Shown here one piece after another: positions 53,154 through 63,807 of a DNA stretch of 64,000 bases (within the stretch, counting starts at the first letter, position 1; the number at the start of each line of letters is the position of its first letter). The notes beneath the pieces are model-generated. The model was not told where the DNA came from, made no database searches, and saw only the letters and a program-made list of their open reading frames with translations. Origin of the DNA: Ascarosepion bandense. Taxonomy: Eukaryota; Mollusca; Cephalopoda; Sepiida; Sepiidae. The DNA lies in contig JBBBDQ010001454.1 in assembly GCA_037127315.1 (NCBI GenBank), forward strand, positions 2,896,001 to 2,960,000, given 5' to 3'. The translations under genes were made by a program, and so were the position numbers.

Positions 53154-53157
<4 letters not shown>
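52433..53157 (+). repeat. Dispersed repeat starting ACTAGCAGTATAACCCGGCA
   Basis: A 725-bp unit between two AT tracts. The start, ACTAGCAGTATAACCCGGCA, TTGCTCGGGTG, and the end, AAAATCAGATCAGCCATCTC, GGACACGCACACACACAGG, CAAAGTTCCATTTATAAATA, resemble a widespread invertebrate repeat type that begins at TATA and ends in a CACACA-rich tail. A head-only copy is on the minus strand at 36712. There is no coding region, and the class (Helitron-like or LINE-derived) is not settled from sequence alone. Confidence 0.55.

Positions 53158-53204
<47 letters not shown>
53158..53204. repeat. (AT)n microsatellite
   Basis: About 23 AT units. Confidence 0.95.
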
Positions 53205-53205
<1 letters not shown>

Positions 53206-53574
53206 AGAAATATGGGTTGCTTCAACGAGAGATGTGGTATAGGTAAAAAATGTAGGAGAAGTCGTAAACGTTTTGTTTAAAGTATAGACTTATTGTTAAT
53301 ATTATCATTTGCCTTTTAAATAATACATTTGTGTCGCTACACGTTTTCGAGTCCAAATTTGACTTTCTACAGGCGATTAAATTTCTGATTTACATACGAA
53401 AACGGATCTCGATATGTAAAGTTAGAATGAAAGGATGACCACAGTTTCACGTTGATGAAATGGGGTTTGAGGGAATGGATTATATAAGGCCGGTCCCCCT
53501 TCCTACATCTGCGTTTTTGTCGTCTGAAGATCGCGTGAAACTCAGGTTACGACTAGGAATATCCTTAAAGACGC
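53205..53574. other. No recognised feature
   Basis: Between a microsatellite and a SINE. No element named. Confidence 0.5.
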
Positions 53575-53715
53575 TAAAGTCTGTCTTCCTCTACCAAGCG
53601 GCTATAGCTGAAAGGTGTCAATTCGGTCGGGTTTCAATCCTGGCTAGAAGCAATCGGATGTCTAACCGTAGTGATAAGCAGTGATATAGCGAAACAGATC
53701 TGTATGTGGATGAGT
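53575..53715 (+). mobile_element. tRNA-derived SINE, family 2
   Basis: TAAAGTCTGTCTTCCTCTAC, CAAGCGGCTATAGCTGAAAG, TCGGTCGGGTTTCAATCCTG, GCTAGAAGCAATCGGATGTC, TAACCGTAGTGATAAGC, GAAACAGATCTGTATGTGGA, TGAG, then TA repeats. Confidence 0.85.
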
Positions 53716-53896
<181 letters not shown>

Positions 53897-54591
53897 TGGG
53901 TTCCTGCTCGTTGGTGTCAACAGAAATCAATATTGAGGTTATTCATAGCTTTTGAAATCTATTTTGTTTTCGCTTAAAAGACTTAGTGTGTGCAGGCCGA
54001 CTCAACACTGCCAACTTAGTGTTAGGACAACTCAGCCCCCACACCCACCAAATAAACAGTAAAATAATGTATTAAGGATTAAAATTATGTAAAATACGAA
54101 CCAGTTTTGTTTGGAATTATTTTTGATGAAGCAATCCTGAAAAATATTATTTTTTAATAAAAAACATTGACATATGCAAATAATTTATTACAACCACTTC
54201 TTTAATTATTTTTAATAAAGTAACTCGAAAAAGGCAAATAAATTAGGCAGTTTTTTGGTTTTTTTTAATTATTTTAATAAATTAAATCGTAATGTCATAT
54301 ATTTTTAACAAAGTAAATCGACATTCTAATTTTTTTAATAAAAATAGTTTAATAATATACGATTTTCATTATATAAAATAATTACAAACAAAAAAACAGG
54401 TTCATATTTTACATGATTTTTCAAATGCCTTATATATGTGTGTATGTGTATGTGTGTCCGTGTGTTGATGGCTGCATGTATTTATATGAATTGTTTAGAA
54501 ACTTAATTTCACCCAAAATATCCAAAAGATTTAGGGGATATTTTATATTAAATAGCCCTACATATATATTTTTTATTACTAGAGAACATCT
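53897..54591. other. AT-rich, TTTTTAATAAA-type degenerate repeats
   Basis: Between 54110 and 54370 the text ATTTTTAATAAA-GTAA.TCG recurs about five times with variation, a degenerate local repeat. No gene. Confidence 0.5.
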
Positions 54592-54664
54592 TCGGTCGGG
54601 TTTCAATCCTGGCTAGACGTAATCAGATGTCTAACCGTACTGATGAGCTGTGATACAGCGAAAT
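54592..54664 (+). mobile_element. tRNA-derived SINE, family 2, 3' part
   Basis: TCGGTCGGGTTTCAATCCTG, GCTAGACGTAATCAGATGTC, TAACCGTACTGATGAGCTGT, GATACAGCGAAA. The head is missing, and a Penelope-like element begins where the AT tail should be. Confidence 0.8.
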
Positions 54665-56060
54665 TGGTGTTATAATATAAAAGAAAAAAAACAACTGCTC
54701 TTTTATCCAATTTGATATCGAAGAATACTATTCGTCGTTATCAAAGAAACTATTAGTTACGGCCCTGGAATTCGCCACTCTTTACTCGAATGTAACGGAG
54801 GAGGAGAAAGCAATAATAATGAATGCAAAAACATCTGTGCTCATTCACAAAGAAGAACAGTGGAAAAAATTAATTCCAATGAGAACAATTTTGATATTAC
54901 GATGGGATCGATGGATTTTGCAGAATTTTCAAATCTGGTAGGATCATTAATAGTATATAATCTCACTGCCTATAAGGAAGTAAACATTAAAGACATTGCA
55001 CTTTATAGAGATGAGGGACTTATAGTAATAAGAAATACCACAAACTTCAAAATAGACATGGTTAGAAAAATGATACACAAAGAGTTTAAAAATCTCAATT
55101 TAAAAGTAACAATTAAAGCTAAGATTAAAAAAAAGTAGATTTCCTCGATGTAACTTTGGATCTAGAGAAAAATATACACCAACCATACAAAAAAACAAAT
55201 ACCAATCCTTTATACATCCACCCAAAATCTAACCACCCTCCTTCTATCATCATGCATATACCCTCATCAATAGAATACAGAATTAGTAGAAACTCGGCAA
55301 ATGAGGAAGTGTTTAATAAGCATAGCAATTTTTATAATACTGCATTAAAAAATAGTAGATATATAAACACAAATATTAAATATGTAAACAAGAAAATAGC
55401 CCTCGAAGAAAAAATAAAAATAGGAAAATCATCTGGTACACACCCCCTTACAACCAGATGACAAATGGCAAATTGTGGAAAAAATTCCTCGAGTTAATGA
55501 GGAAACACTTTCCGGAAAAAATCCACTAAGTAAGATATTTAATAAAAATACTATAAAATTAAATTATAGCTGTATGAACAATCTAGAAAAAATTATAAAA
55601 AACAAAAAAATAATAATAAAAATTCAACAAAATCACTAAAAACAACCAGACAATTTAGACAAGAAAAATGTAATTGTAAAAACCACATAGACTGATCGCT
55701 AGAAAACAGGTGTTTGACGGAATCGATAATCTATCAATGCAAAATATCGACAAAGGAAAACCCAAATAATTTAAAAGTCTATATAGGGAGTATTAAAAAC
55801 ACTCTAAAGCAGCGAATTTACCATCACACCTAAAACATGTAAGTCCATAAATGAACCATGTTCATTATGCTTATACGAAAAACTATTTATTATTAGATCC
55901 CTTAAAAATAAAAATTTATTAAATAAACGCAACGAAATTAATGTCATATGTAGACACTGTAAATTATTCACATTATAAAATGGATAAAACCGAAATGAAA
56001 TAACATGCATATAACCAACAAGTACATTGGGAAAATAATCACTGACGAACTAGGTAAAAA
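54665..56060 (+). pseudogene. Penelope-like retroelement: RT and GIY-YIG endonuclease
   Basis: 5'-truncated. RT motif A is FDIEEYYS (54711-54734), followed by TALEFATLYSNVTEEEKAII, AKTSVLIHKEEQWKK. After a one-base shift near 54866 come motif B FDITMGSMDFAEFSNLVGSL and motif C LYRDEGLIVI (55001-55030; the family norm is YRDD). A second shift near 55134 leads to DFLDVTLDLEKN, HPPSIIMHIPSSIEYRIS and NSANEEVFN. Then come the Cys linker CNCKNHID.SLENRCL (about 55670-55720) and GIY-YIG endonuclease IIYQCKI..KVYIGSIKNTLKQRI (KVYIG 55773-55787). Penelope-like elements copy RNA at chromosome ends or nicks and carry this domain pair uniquely. Frameshifts, stops and the altered motif C make this copy inactive. 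A hammerhead follows about 500 bp downstream. Confidence 0.9.
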
Positions 56061-56500
56061 TAAAGTCGAACATAGAATATATATTTTTTTTTAATAAATC
56101 CCCTCTTTGTATAATAAAAAAAACTTTACAACAAATAAATAGATGGAACAAAAAAAATAACAGTTTAGGATATTTTTTTTAAATCTTTTTTTTTCCAAAA
56201 AAAACTGTACAGTAAACAAACAAATAGACTAAAAAGGATAAGTAAAGAAAGAATAAGGGATTGGTACTCAAAAGGAATATCAAATCAAATGTAATAAAAC
56301 TGAAGAGAATGAAGGGAAAATGATAAGATCAGATTAATGGGAGGTAAAACAGTAAGGAAGGAAAACAAACAAGGGAAGAATAGGATTGTAGAAAAAGGAA
56401 GAAGGAAAAAAGAGGAAAAAAGTTGGTTAGCATGTAGTCTTCGGGGTCAAACCCCAAAGTGAATCTCCATTCTGATTAGCCACAAAAAACACCCACATAC
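56061..56500. other. A-rich region downstream of the Penelope-like frame
   Basis: Runs of A and GAAGG text, with a small perfect hairpin GGGGTCAAACCCC at 56439-56451. Likely the element's 3' untranslated part. Confidence 0.45.
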
Positions 56501-56720
56501 ATTCACAGCAAACCAAAAGATTTTGTCATTTAAATGTAAATCATCTGCACAACCACATCAACATTGCCTGATGATGAGAACCTATCTCGAAACATAGAAA
56601 TTTCCATGTCGCAATGTAAAATTGATACATAACTATATATTTATATTAAGCTCTATAATACTCATTATATTGAGCACTGTTTATAATGAAATAAATGCGA
56701 GAGTATTCAAAATAAAAAAA
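56501..56720 (+). repeat. Penelope-type terminal repeat
   Basis: Contains the hammerhead at 56561-56617 and the text TTAAGCTCTATAATACTCAT, TATATTGAGCACTGTTTA, which resembles 12466-12500 and, more loosely, the terminal repeats near 18 kb and 32.2 kb. It lies 3' of the Penelope-like frame in the same orientation. Confidence 0.65.
56561..56617 (+). ncRNA. Hammerhead ribozyme (type I), well formed
   Basis: Stem I is seven perfect pairs: ACATTGC (56561-56567) with GCAATGT (56611-56617). The core is CTGATGA (56568-56574) and GAAA (56589-56592). Stem II is GAG (56576-56578) with CTC (56586-56588), loop AACCTAT, after one unpaired U at 56575. Stem III is ACAT (56592-56595) with ATGT (56606-56609), loop of ten. 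The cleavage base is C56610, giving the preferred GUC triplet, with scission predicted between 56610 and 56611. The unpaired U is a departure from the textbook core and could lower activity. Its position after a Penelope-like frame agrees with the known association. Confidence 0.75.
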
Positions 56721-56744
56721 AGACCTTGAGTCTTCTTCACTTGG

Positions 56745-56748
<4 letters not shown>

Positions 56749-56815
<67 letters not shown>
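56749..56815. repeat. (AT)n(GT)n(AT)n microsatellite
   Basis: AT, GT and AT runs. Confidence 0.95.
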
Positions 56816-57024
56816 AATTATACAATTTTAATGGATACGCGTATTTGAGTTAATATCTCCGCTGTTTGATTGTTTTTGTTTTTTTGCATTTATTCCTAAA
56901 CCTACATATGTACATGTATACATACATACAAACATTTTCTGAATTAGTCTTATTTAAATAAGTAATCAAATAAGAAAAGACAAGTTTCTCTTCAGAATCT
57001 ATCTTACATATCTATATATCTATT

Positions 57025-57440
57025 CTTCGACGATGCTTAGCATATTGCTGCCACATATGGTCATATGCACCTGTTATTTACCTTGAGGTCCTTGATAAAA
57101 CTAAAATGTGAATCAGCAGTAGTATTGGTTCTGATCTGGTGGCTCGGCTTCAGTCATTTTCTATCTTTCCCATGTTACGTCTCTATGTCTTTTCTAAAAA
57201 TACTTTCACAGTTCAAATGACCTCTTCTCTATGATGCCTTTATTTTTAAAAATAAATAAGCAGAGTATTAGACTGGAGTCAAGATCTCATGAATTTGCAG
57301 TTGAGCTGGCTATATGTAACCACAAGGTCTATGCTAACAGTTTATTTCCTCGTGTTTCTCACTTGTGGAATTCCCTTCCCGCTCCATGTTATCCCGCCAA
57401 TTTTTATGCAACACTTAAATGAAAACGCAATCACTATCTG
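57025..57440 (+). pseudogene. Jockey-like retrotransposon fragment (C-terminal)
   Basis: Pieces in three frames: AYCCHIWSYAPVIYLEVLD (about 57042-57095), SSIGSDLVARLQSFS, SRSHEFAVELAICN and LFPRVSHLWNSLPA (about 57340-57385; compare LSRTYRLWNSLPY at the 7110 element). Strongly decayed. Confidence 0.75.
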
Positions 57441-57539
57441 ATGCCTATGCTTTGCTGCTTCTGTGTACGTACTTGTGTGAAGACATGTATACCTATGTGA
57501 ATATATACAAGTCAGTCTCATATGTCGCATTTTGAAACT

Positions 57540-57850
57540 TTCTCGCATGGAATTCCTGCAGGGTAAAGAAAGTATCTGCAGACCGTTTGCAAATAGCATT
57601 GATGTTCCCAAGGTCATTCCCGATCAGCAAATAACCGAATTCAAAGATGGCTACTATCCAAGTTTGAATTGCATGCAGCCACAGATGACCTGCTAAACAG
57701 CCTGGTTATATATATATATCGGCTTGTGTGAATCAGATGAATGGCGTCAACAGAAGCACTCTTACCATTTAGATGTTTATTGATCTTTCTTATAAAAATT
57801 CAATGGCTTGATGTGGATCTTTCTCTTTTTTGTGACGGTGGTGGGTACTT
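57540..57850 (+). pseudogene. Possible non-LTR RT fragment
   Basis: Plus-strand pieces KFELHAATDDLLNSLV (compare STADLL) and LCESDEWRQ, then LDVY.SFL.KFNGL, follow the order of the region around RT motif A in the 7110 family. An (AT)n interrupts at 57707. Similarity is weak and could be chance. Confidence 0.3.
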
Positions 57851-59410
57851 TTTTCTGCATAGATAAGATTTGCAACTCAATATTCGAAGCTACCGGTTTA
57901 GCAAAAAAATACTGAATATGTGACAAGTCAAGTGATTTCTTTCCCTTCATGGCTTCACTTAGATTCGTGTTTGCCTATCTTCTTAACACAGCGACAGAAT
58001 CAGTATAAACGAGTTCCCTATATTTACCATAACAATTTGACATTAAAAGGTTTCTATCGAGTTTTTACCAGGAACGAATGACGCACCTAGAGGGAGCGGA
58101 AGAGATGGTTCTCCCCAGGCAATAAGTTCTTGGGATACAACATTTAGTTGAATTAGTATAATGAGGCAGTATACAAACTCATTGTGCTTTTTTTTTCCTC
58201 TCGTTCCGCTTGTAACATTTTTACCTAAATTCACTTAATGGTTAAGTAATACACTAGACATTTACCATGAGGATTACACTGTAAGTTAGTTTATGTTAGG
58301 AAACATTTTCATAGCGCATATATTATTATTGTTTATTCTTTATATTTTGTAAATGTATAGTTGTTGTTGAGGGCGGTGGAAAATTGTTCGACTGTTTCGG
58401 ACGGCACAAACGCTAAGTACATCAGGGGCCTGGTAGCAAAAATGTAAAGATGAACTTTACGAACCTCGATAAGTAACTCAGATAAATAATCATAATTTTC
58501 TTTTAAAAAGAAGAAAAATACCAAATTTTTACATCAGTCTAAACAAATTATAAACTACGGCTTTAATACATATTTATACAAAACATCTTGAATTGATAGA
58601 CTGAAGATGACGATTACGTCATAATTCCACCCATTTCACTTCCGTTTATTTTTTCACTCTGAAGTATTTTGACGTTCTTTGAGGAAATCGAATTTTTGTT
58701 AGGTGTTTTTTTTTATTTTAAATTTTCTTTTGTTTTTCTGATTTCTCAATATTTATTTGTATTATGGTTTTAAATATTTAGACTGACTGGGGTCTGCATG
58801 TGGAATTTTACTTAATTTTTCATTAACGGCATTCGTTCGGCCCGCGACCCGTCATTATAAGACGATCCGTCAACATTTTACATTTTTTCTAGTCGAGTCA
58901 ACTTCTTTCATACTAAAAATCTGAAAACAAAATAAATTTGGCTTCAATATAATCGTAAGTGGATTTTTCTTTTCTTAACTCTATTTTAAAGACATTTAAA
59001 ATGTGTTTTAAAAACAAATGAAGTAGACGTCCTTTTTGCCAATACGAAGCTTTTTTCTTTTTATTGAACTGTTTATTTGAATCTTCAATGAAAATCTTTA
59101 GTCACATAGACATTACTGTTTGAAACCCTATTTGCAACTTTACGTTCCGTTCCTGCATACACTTTTTGACACAAATTATTACTGTTCTTTTTCACCTAAA
59201 GATTGGAATTTACATACCTCAATTATACACTCGGTCTGTAACACTAGTTACTGTACACTTTTGTCGAACACTTTGTTACCTGTGACATCAGTAACATTTA
59301 TTTAACAGCGTTAATTAAGGACCACATGCTCGTTTCCATTTCCGGTAGTGGGTTATTTTGTTTTGCTTGATTGTATTTTAATAATTATTGAATACTGAGT
59401 CTAATCTAAA
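57851..59410. other. No recognised feature; upstream flank of the hAT relic
   Basis: About 1.5 kb of AT-rich DNA. No element named. The last 80 bases (59330-59410) presumably belong to the hAT element's 5' untranslated part. Confidence 0.5.
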
Positions 59411-60253
59411 ATGAAACGTGCTCACCAATTCAGCGGGGCCCAGAAAAGGAAGTTGAAATTACAGAGAGTAGCAAATGCTGTTGAAAAGACTCACAGGATA
59501 TCTGAATTTTTCTCTTCCACCAGCTCGCAGTTAAATGTACATGATAACCCTGGCGTTAACACACAATCCGTTTCTGATTCTGAGCATGAAAGTGCAGTGC
59601 CAGATGAGCAATGGCCAACCCAGTCAACGTTCTATCATACTGATCCAAGGTATGTTCTGCCTTGTTGTATCTCTGATGATCCTGCTGATTGGAAAGAATT
59701 AAGTGAAACACGGCGTATTGATTTGGTTTCGAAGGGTCCAGTTCAGCTGACGGACTATGATTTCCCATTAAACCAGGAATACCCACTGCGGAAATTTTCT
59801 GAAAAGAACTGTTATTTGACACTGAAAAATAATGAAACTGTTCATCGTTCTTGGCTTGTCTACTTGAAGTCTGCTGATTGAGTTTTCTGTTTTGCTTGCC
59901 GTAACTAGTAAACTAGTACTATAAATTCATTATAGTACTAGTTTGTTCAGTAGTGAAAGCAAAAGTTGTGGGGTCTGTCTTCGTTCCTAGGATTTGGCAA
60001 CCAGTGGAGCCGTCTGTCGAAAACTCTGAAGACACATGAACAATTAACTCATCATAAGGATTGTATGATGGTGTGGCACGATAACCGGTCAGGCAACCCT
60101 GTTGACTTACAATCAAGTAAACTGATTCAGGAAGAGCAGACATACTGGAGGGCAGTTTTATTTTGCTTGATTAATATAATTCAGTTTTTGAATGAGAGAA
60201 ATTTGACCTTCCGTGGCAAAACTTGTAGAAGATTGAGAGCCAAAACGCACTGA
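59411..60253 (+). pseudogene. hAT-type transposase remnant (ZMYM1-like, N-terminal half)
   Basis: Starts MKRAHQFSGAQKRKLKLQRV, with SISEFF-like and acidic spacer text, then DPADWKELSETRRIDLVSKG, PVQLTDYDFPLN and the TTF-type zinc-finger start RKFSEKNCYL, VHRSWLVYLKSAD, VFCFACR (59411-59906). The fold continues after a stop (TGA 59879-59881) and a small palindromic insertion: SSFLGFGNQWSRLSKTLKTH, EQLTHHKDCMMVWHD, SKLIQEEQTYWRAVLFCLIN, IIQFLNERNLTFRG. The finger domain binds DNA ends in this family. The catalytic RNase H-like core and the hAT dimerisation domain are absent after 60253. It is a dead, C-terminally truncated copy. Confidence 0.8.
59910..59944. repeat. Perfect 15-bp-arm palindrome inside the hAT relic
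   Basis: AAACTAGTACTATAA and TTATAGTACTAGTTT flank ATTCA. It interrupts the zinc-finger coding region between VFCFACR and the next conserved block. Part of it (TAAATTCATTATAGTACTA) recurs at 61090-61109. Confidence 0.85.
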
Positions 60254-60424
60254 AATGGTTATATAAATAGCTAGAAAATACCAAAAATTAGCTAAAAGTT
60301 GTGAAACCGTTAGCTTCAAAACCCCGATTCTGCTATTTCTTCTGTTTTTTTGTTATCAGCGAATATCTTCGTTCCGAGAGTATGTTATTTTGTTTAAAGT
60401 ACTATTTATTATGGGTTCAGTATG

Positions 60425-60500
60425 TTAAAGGTGGGGGCGCAAGTTGAATTTTGTGGGTAGAGGCCTCAAAGTGCATTCTGCGTGGGGAGGACACTGAAGA
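60425..60500 (+). repeat. Putative hAT 3' terminal region
   Basis: GGTGGGGGCGCAAGTTGAAT, TTTGTGGGTAGAGGCCTCAA, then GGGGAGGACACTG resembles the GGGGGCGC-AAAATTGA-TTT...GGC-C text near the 3' ends of ZMYM-type hAT elements. The matching 5' terminus was not found. Confidence 0.4.
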
Positions 60501-61419
60501 CAAGGACCCTACGTTTGTAAAGCTAATAAAAACAAAAACGGTGTTAAGTTCCACTTTACTTTTTTAATCTGAACATATACAATCATCAAAATATACACAA
60601 GGACAAAATTTCTTTACTTTGAAATTAATCAGGAGTTCCCATAGCTACAGTCGAAAAGTTTCACTAAACGACATAAGAGGTTCTAGAAAACATGTTCAAA
60701 TTAACAAATGAACATTAAATATAAAATTATCTCTCATCAAACCTATTTTAATTGATCCAAACAGCCGTAAAAAATATTGTAAATAATCAGCTGTTATGTT
60801 TTTATCTGAGGAGAAAAATGAGGTGAGAAACTATAATTATGTACTATAATTATGAGATTTATTTTCACTTTTTACAAGTTGTATTTGAATTTAAAATATT
60901 TTAACTGATTAAACCAGTGTATAAATACTCTTCATACGCGTTAAACCAATCGTAAACGCTTTTATATATTGACCAATCAGAGATGATTTTCTATTAGTGA
61001 CAGAAGAAATAGCATTTTTCTAATTCTCGGATAAAATGTTTAATCTACCAGACACGATACAAAACGTTTTAAATGCATTTTCTCTGCTAATAAATTCATT
61101 ATAGTACTATGTAAAGATAGAATATGGGCGTGTTTCTTGGAGTTCGTAAAAGTATTTGGAAAAAATCAGATAAAAAATAAATTTCTTCGCAGCAAATTAA
61201 CACTTAAATATGTGTCAGTAAATGAATGTATAGGTTATATTTTTATCATTGCCTTAAATGTATATATGCAGGGTTATTGACCTAAAATGTCCCTCAGTGA
61301 GTTTTTTTTAATTAAACACAACTTTAAAAGAAGTAATGTTTTGCACTTATGAACAAAATTTGAATTTAAAAAAAGAAAAGTCATACAGCTTTATTATATG
61401 AAATCATGGGAACAGCATT
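60501..61419. other. No recognised feature
   Basis: AT-rich. TACTATAATTATG (60841) and TAAATTCATTATAGTACTAT (61090) echo the palindrome at 59910. Confidence 0.5.
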
Positions 61420-61745
61420 TACAATATTTTTTCTGGTGCCACGACCACATAAATTTAAGCGTGCTATTAGATTGGCATTTAAATCCCACCTTTTTACCTT
61501 TGAAATAGTTAAATGTAGCCGCCACTTCTACTCCAATAGTTTCTTCCAATTACTTACTTCCCTGACAGCTACAATCTCAAAAAAATCAAATGCCACGTCA
61601 ACTGCCATATACTTCAATTTCGTTCATCTTTTATCCTTTCCTGAATTTCCCCGGTACACGGTATTTACTCCCATTGTAATCCCCGGCGTACTAGTGGCGG
61701 TCCCCGTCTTGCTGGTGGTGAAATGCTTAAATAAATCTCTACCTG
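61420..61745 (+). pseudogene. Jockey-like retrotransposon fragment with 3' end
   Basis: One frame: HKFKRAIRLAFKSHLFTFEI, VKCSRHFYSNSFF, SLTATISKKSNATSTAIY. Then comes the family's 3' signature, GGCGTACTAGTGGCGG, CTTGCTGGTGGTGAAATGCT, TAAATAAA (61684-61737). It matches the last 60 residues and the UTR end of the 7110 element. Confidence 0.8.
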
Positions 61746-61929
61746 GCAGTAACATAATCAAAAAGATCGCAACGCATTCTCTATTAATAAAATATTGAAT
61801 TAATTAAAGTCACGTCCATACCTATTTTGTAGAAGGGTTTCTGAATGGGGTTGAAACGCGAGATGACTCCTAAAAATTATCAAAACGTATGTTTTCTATC
61901 AGAAAGTACTTCAGATTATACATATAGTG

Positions 61930-62115
61930 TGAAAAATTCTTCTGGCTTTGATCTTCAAATATTTAAAGGGAATGTCAATTATTACCAACTGTCTTCAAAA
62001 TGTTTGTTATTTTATTGTTCTCACTCCTTCAATATCTTTCATTTTTATTTTATTCTTTAACACTCAGTAACTCCTTGTGGATTTATTACCTTGGTTGGGG
62101 TGAATTTTCTCTTAA
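61930..62115 (+). pseudogene. Jockey-like retrotransposon, extreme 3' fragment
   Basis: SGFDLQIFKGNVNYYQLSS (compare YNLQKFKCKVNTHLLTT), then a UTR ending AACTCCTTGTGGATTTATTA, CCTTGGTTGGGGTGAATTTT. A second, independent copy just after the fragment at 61420. Confidence 0.7.
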
Positions 62116-62734
62116 TTCGTTTCGCGTGTTTTACTAATTGTTTCTGGTTACCTATTAAGTTACCCTACTTAGAAAATGTTGAATATAAACGAAGAAAACA
62201 AATGAAGTAACTTATTTTTTAACATAATTTATTTAAAGGACTTTAAAATTGAGAAGTAGAGAGCGACTTCTCAAAATGGTTTCGCTATACTTTTTAATCA
62301 GGCAAAGATGATTTATTCTTGATGTATTTTCGATTTTGCATTATGTCGCATATTAAGGTATTTTAATCAATAAATGATGCTGATTTTTTTTTCGATTGTA
62401 CTGTACGATAACTCAGTTTATTATTGATGCCATTTTGTTACTGATATTTAAATATTCATATCGATTAAAGTGTTTCGGAAAAGACAGTTATTCACACATT
62501 TTATTCCTGAAAAATACTGTAACATTATTTTCCAGTTCTTCTTCAAAGAACATTTCGGTTTGCATATTCTTATTTTCTTTCTCAAAGAACTTTATAATGA
62601 ATTTTTTCCGGAATTAGCATCTTCCTTTCCGCATAGACACTTTTTTCTTCTTTATCATTGCTTGTTTTCATCTCTTACTCTTAGATGTTTTTTCTAACGC
62701 AGATATTTTAAATTTTTTCCTCATGGATATTTTA
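62116..62734. other. No recognised feature
   Basis: AT-rich. The Phe-rich open frames at 62396-62697 are composition artefacts. Confidence 0.5.
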
Positions 62735-63045
62735 AAGGAAAGACTTGAAGGAACTGAAATGTGATTTTACAGAAAGATGCTGTTTATGGGACATGTAATG
62801 AGAAAGGAGGGCTTCGAGAATCTGAAACTTACGGGACAGACAGAGGGAAAGAAAGACGAGAGAAAGCGATGCATGAAATACTTGTTGGGTTTGAACAAAT
62901 TGATGGCAGAACATGGTTTGGGAGTATGACAAGAGAAATGGTGTTAAGCGCTACAAGGAATAGGGAGATGGGGAGGTGCCATGATTGTCTACATCCTAAA
63001 GAGACAAGGCACTCCGAAGAAGAAGAACTTGATGAATATCTCTTT
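62735..63045 (+). pseudogene. RTE-type retrotransposon, 3' terminal fragment
   Basis: Plus strand: GHVMRKEGFENLKLTGQTEG (about 62788-62850), then KRCMKYLLGLNKLMAEHGLG, V and a stop, then MIVYILKRQGTPKKKNLMN in a third frame. It aligns with the C-terminal TG-IEG-RGRQR, LGE-T and AMI-x-H blocks of the copies at 575 and 10994. The element end is replaced by an (AT)n tract, where others have (GAA)n or Lys-coding A runs. Confidence 0.75.
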
Positions 63046-63047
63046 TA

Positions 63048-63048
<1 letters not shown>

Positions 63049-63104
<56 letters not shown>
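63049..63104. repeat. (AT)n microsatellite
   Basis: About 28 AT units directly after an RTE 3' end. Confidence 0.95.
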
Positions 63105-63105
<1 letters not shown>

Positions 63106-63411
63106 ATCCTCTTCACTAAAATATATAAGAAACGAAAAAAGAAAGAGAGGGAGAACTAAAACATAAGCTGGTCCTGTTCGAAGATTTTTTCCGTTCCCTC
63201 GCCTCGTTTTTGCTGTTAGTGCACTGTTGATAAAAAAAAACTTTTCTTATCAATTAGTCACATTTATTTTACCGACGATTATTTTTGAGGAAGTGTCGGC
63301 CAAAATTTTCCTAATATTTTAAACGCTTTGATACTGTCGTATCTTATTCTATTCATAAATAATGATTCTCTTCCTTAAAATTATCATCGCCTGGTGTGGC
63401 AGTAAAAACCT

Positions 63412-63457
<46 letters not shown>

Positions 63458-63484
63458 GGCAGACACGTTATTTCTTGGTAAATC
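63105..63484. other. Unassigned; (AT)n at 63413-63451
   Basis: AT-rich with a second AT tract. The last 30 bases belong to the repeat carrying the hammerhead. Confidence 0.5.
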
Positions 63485-63525
63485 GAAAGTATAGGCCTAT
63501 TTCAGGCGAACCATCATCAGCTTCC
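63485..63525 (-). ncRNA. Hammerhead ribozyme motif, minus strand
   Basis: Minus strand: stem I GGAAG (complement of 63521-63525) with CTTTC (complement of 63485-63489; four Watson-Crick pairs and one G-U). The core is CTGATGA (63514-63520) and GAAA (63500-63503). Stem II is GG with CC around TTCG (63506-63511 region), flanked by a U-U mismatch. Stem III is ATA/TAT with loop GGCC (63491-63500). The cleavage base is A (63490), giving a UAUA context, so the triplet is UA-type and not GUC. All parts are present, but stem II is short. Confidence 0.5.
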
Positions 63526-63754
63526 ATCTTTATTGTACAAAGGATTTTACCCGAATGAGATTCACAAAACCCTAAAAAAAAAAACAAATAAAAATAACGG
63601 TCGCTTCCTTAAAAGAGAAAATTTAAGAAAAAATACATCAGTTCGGCAAACACACACACATATTCATACATAAGCATATATATACGCAACATTCAACCTG
63701 ACAGTTGGATTACAGACCCGTAGATTTGAAACGTAAAACGTAAAGAAAGTGGGT

Positions 63755-63807
<53 letters not shown>

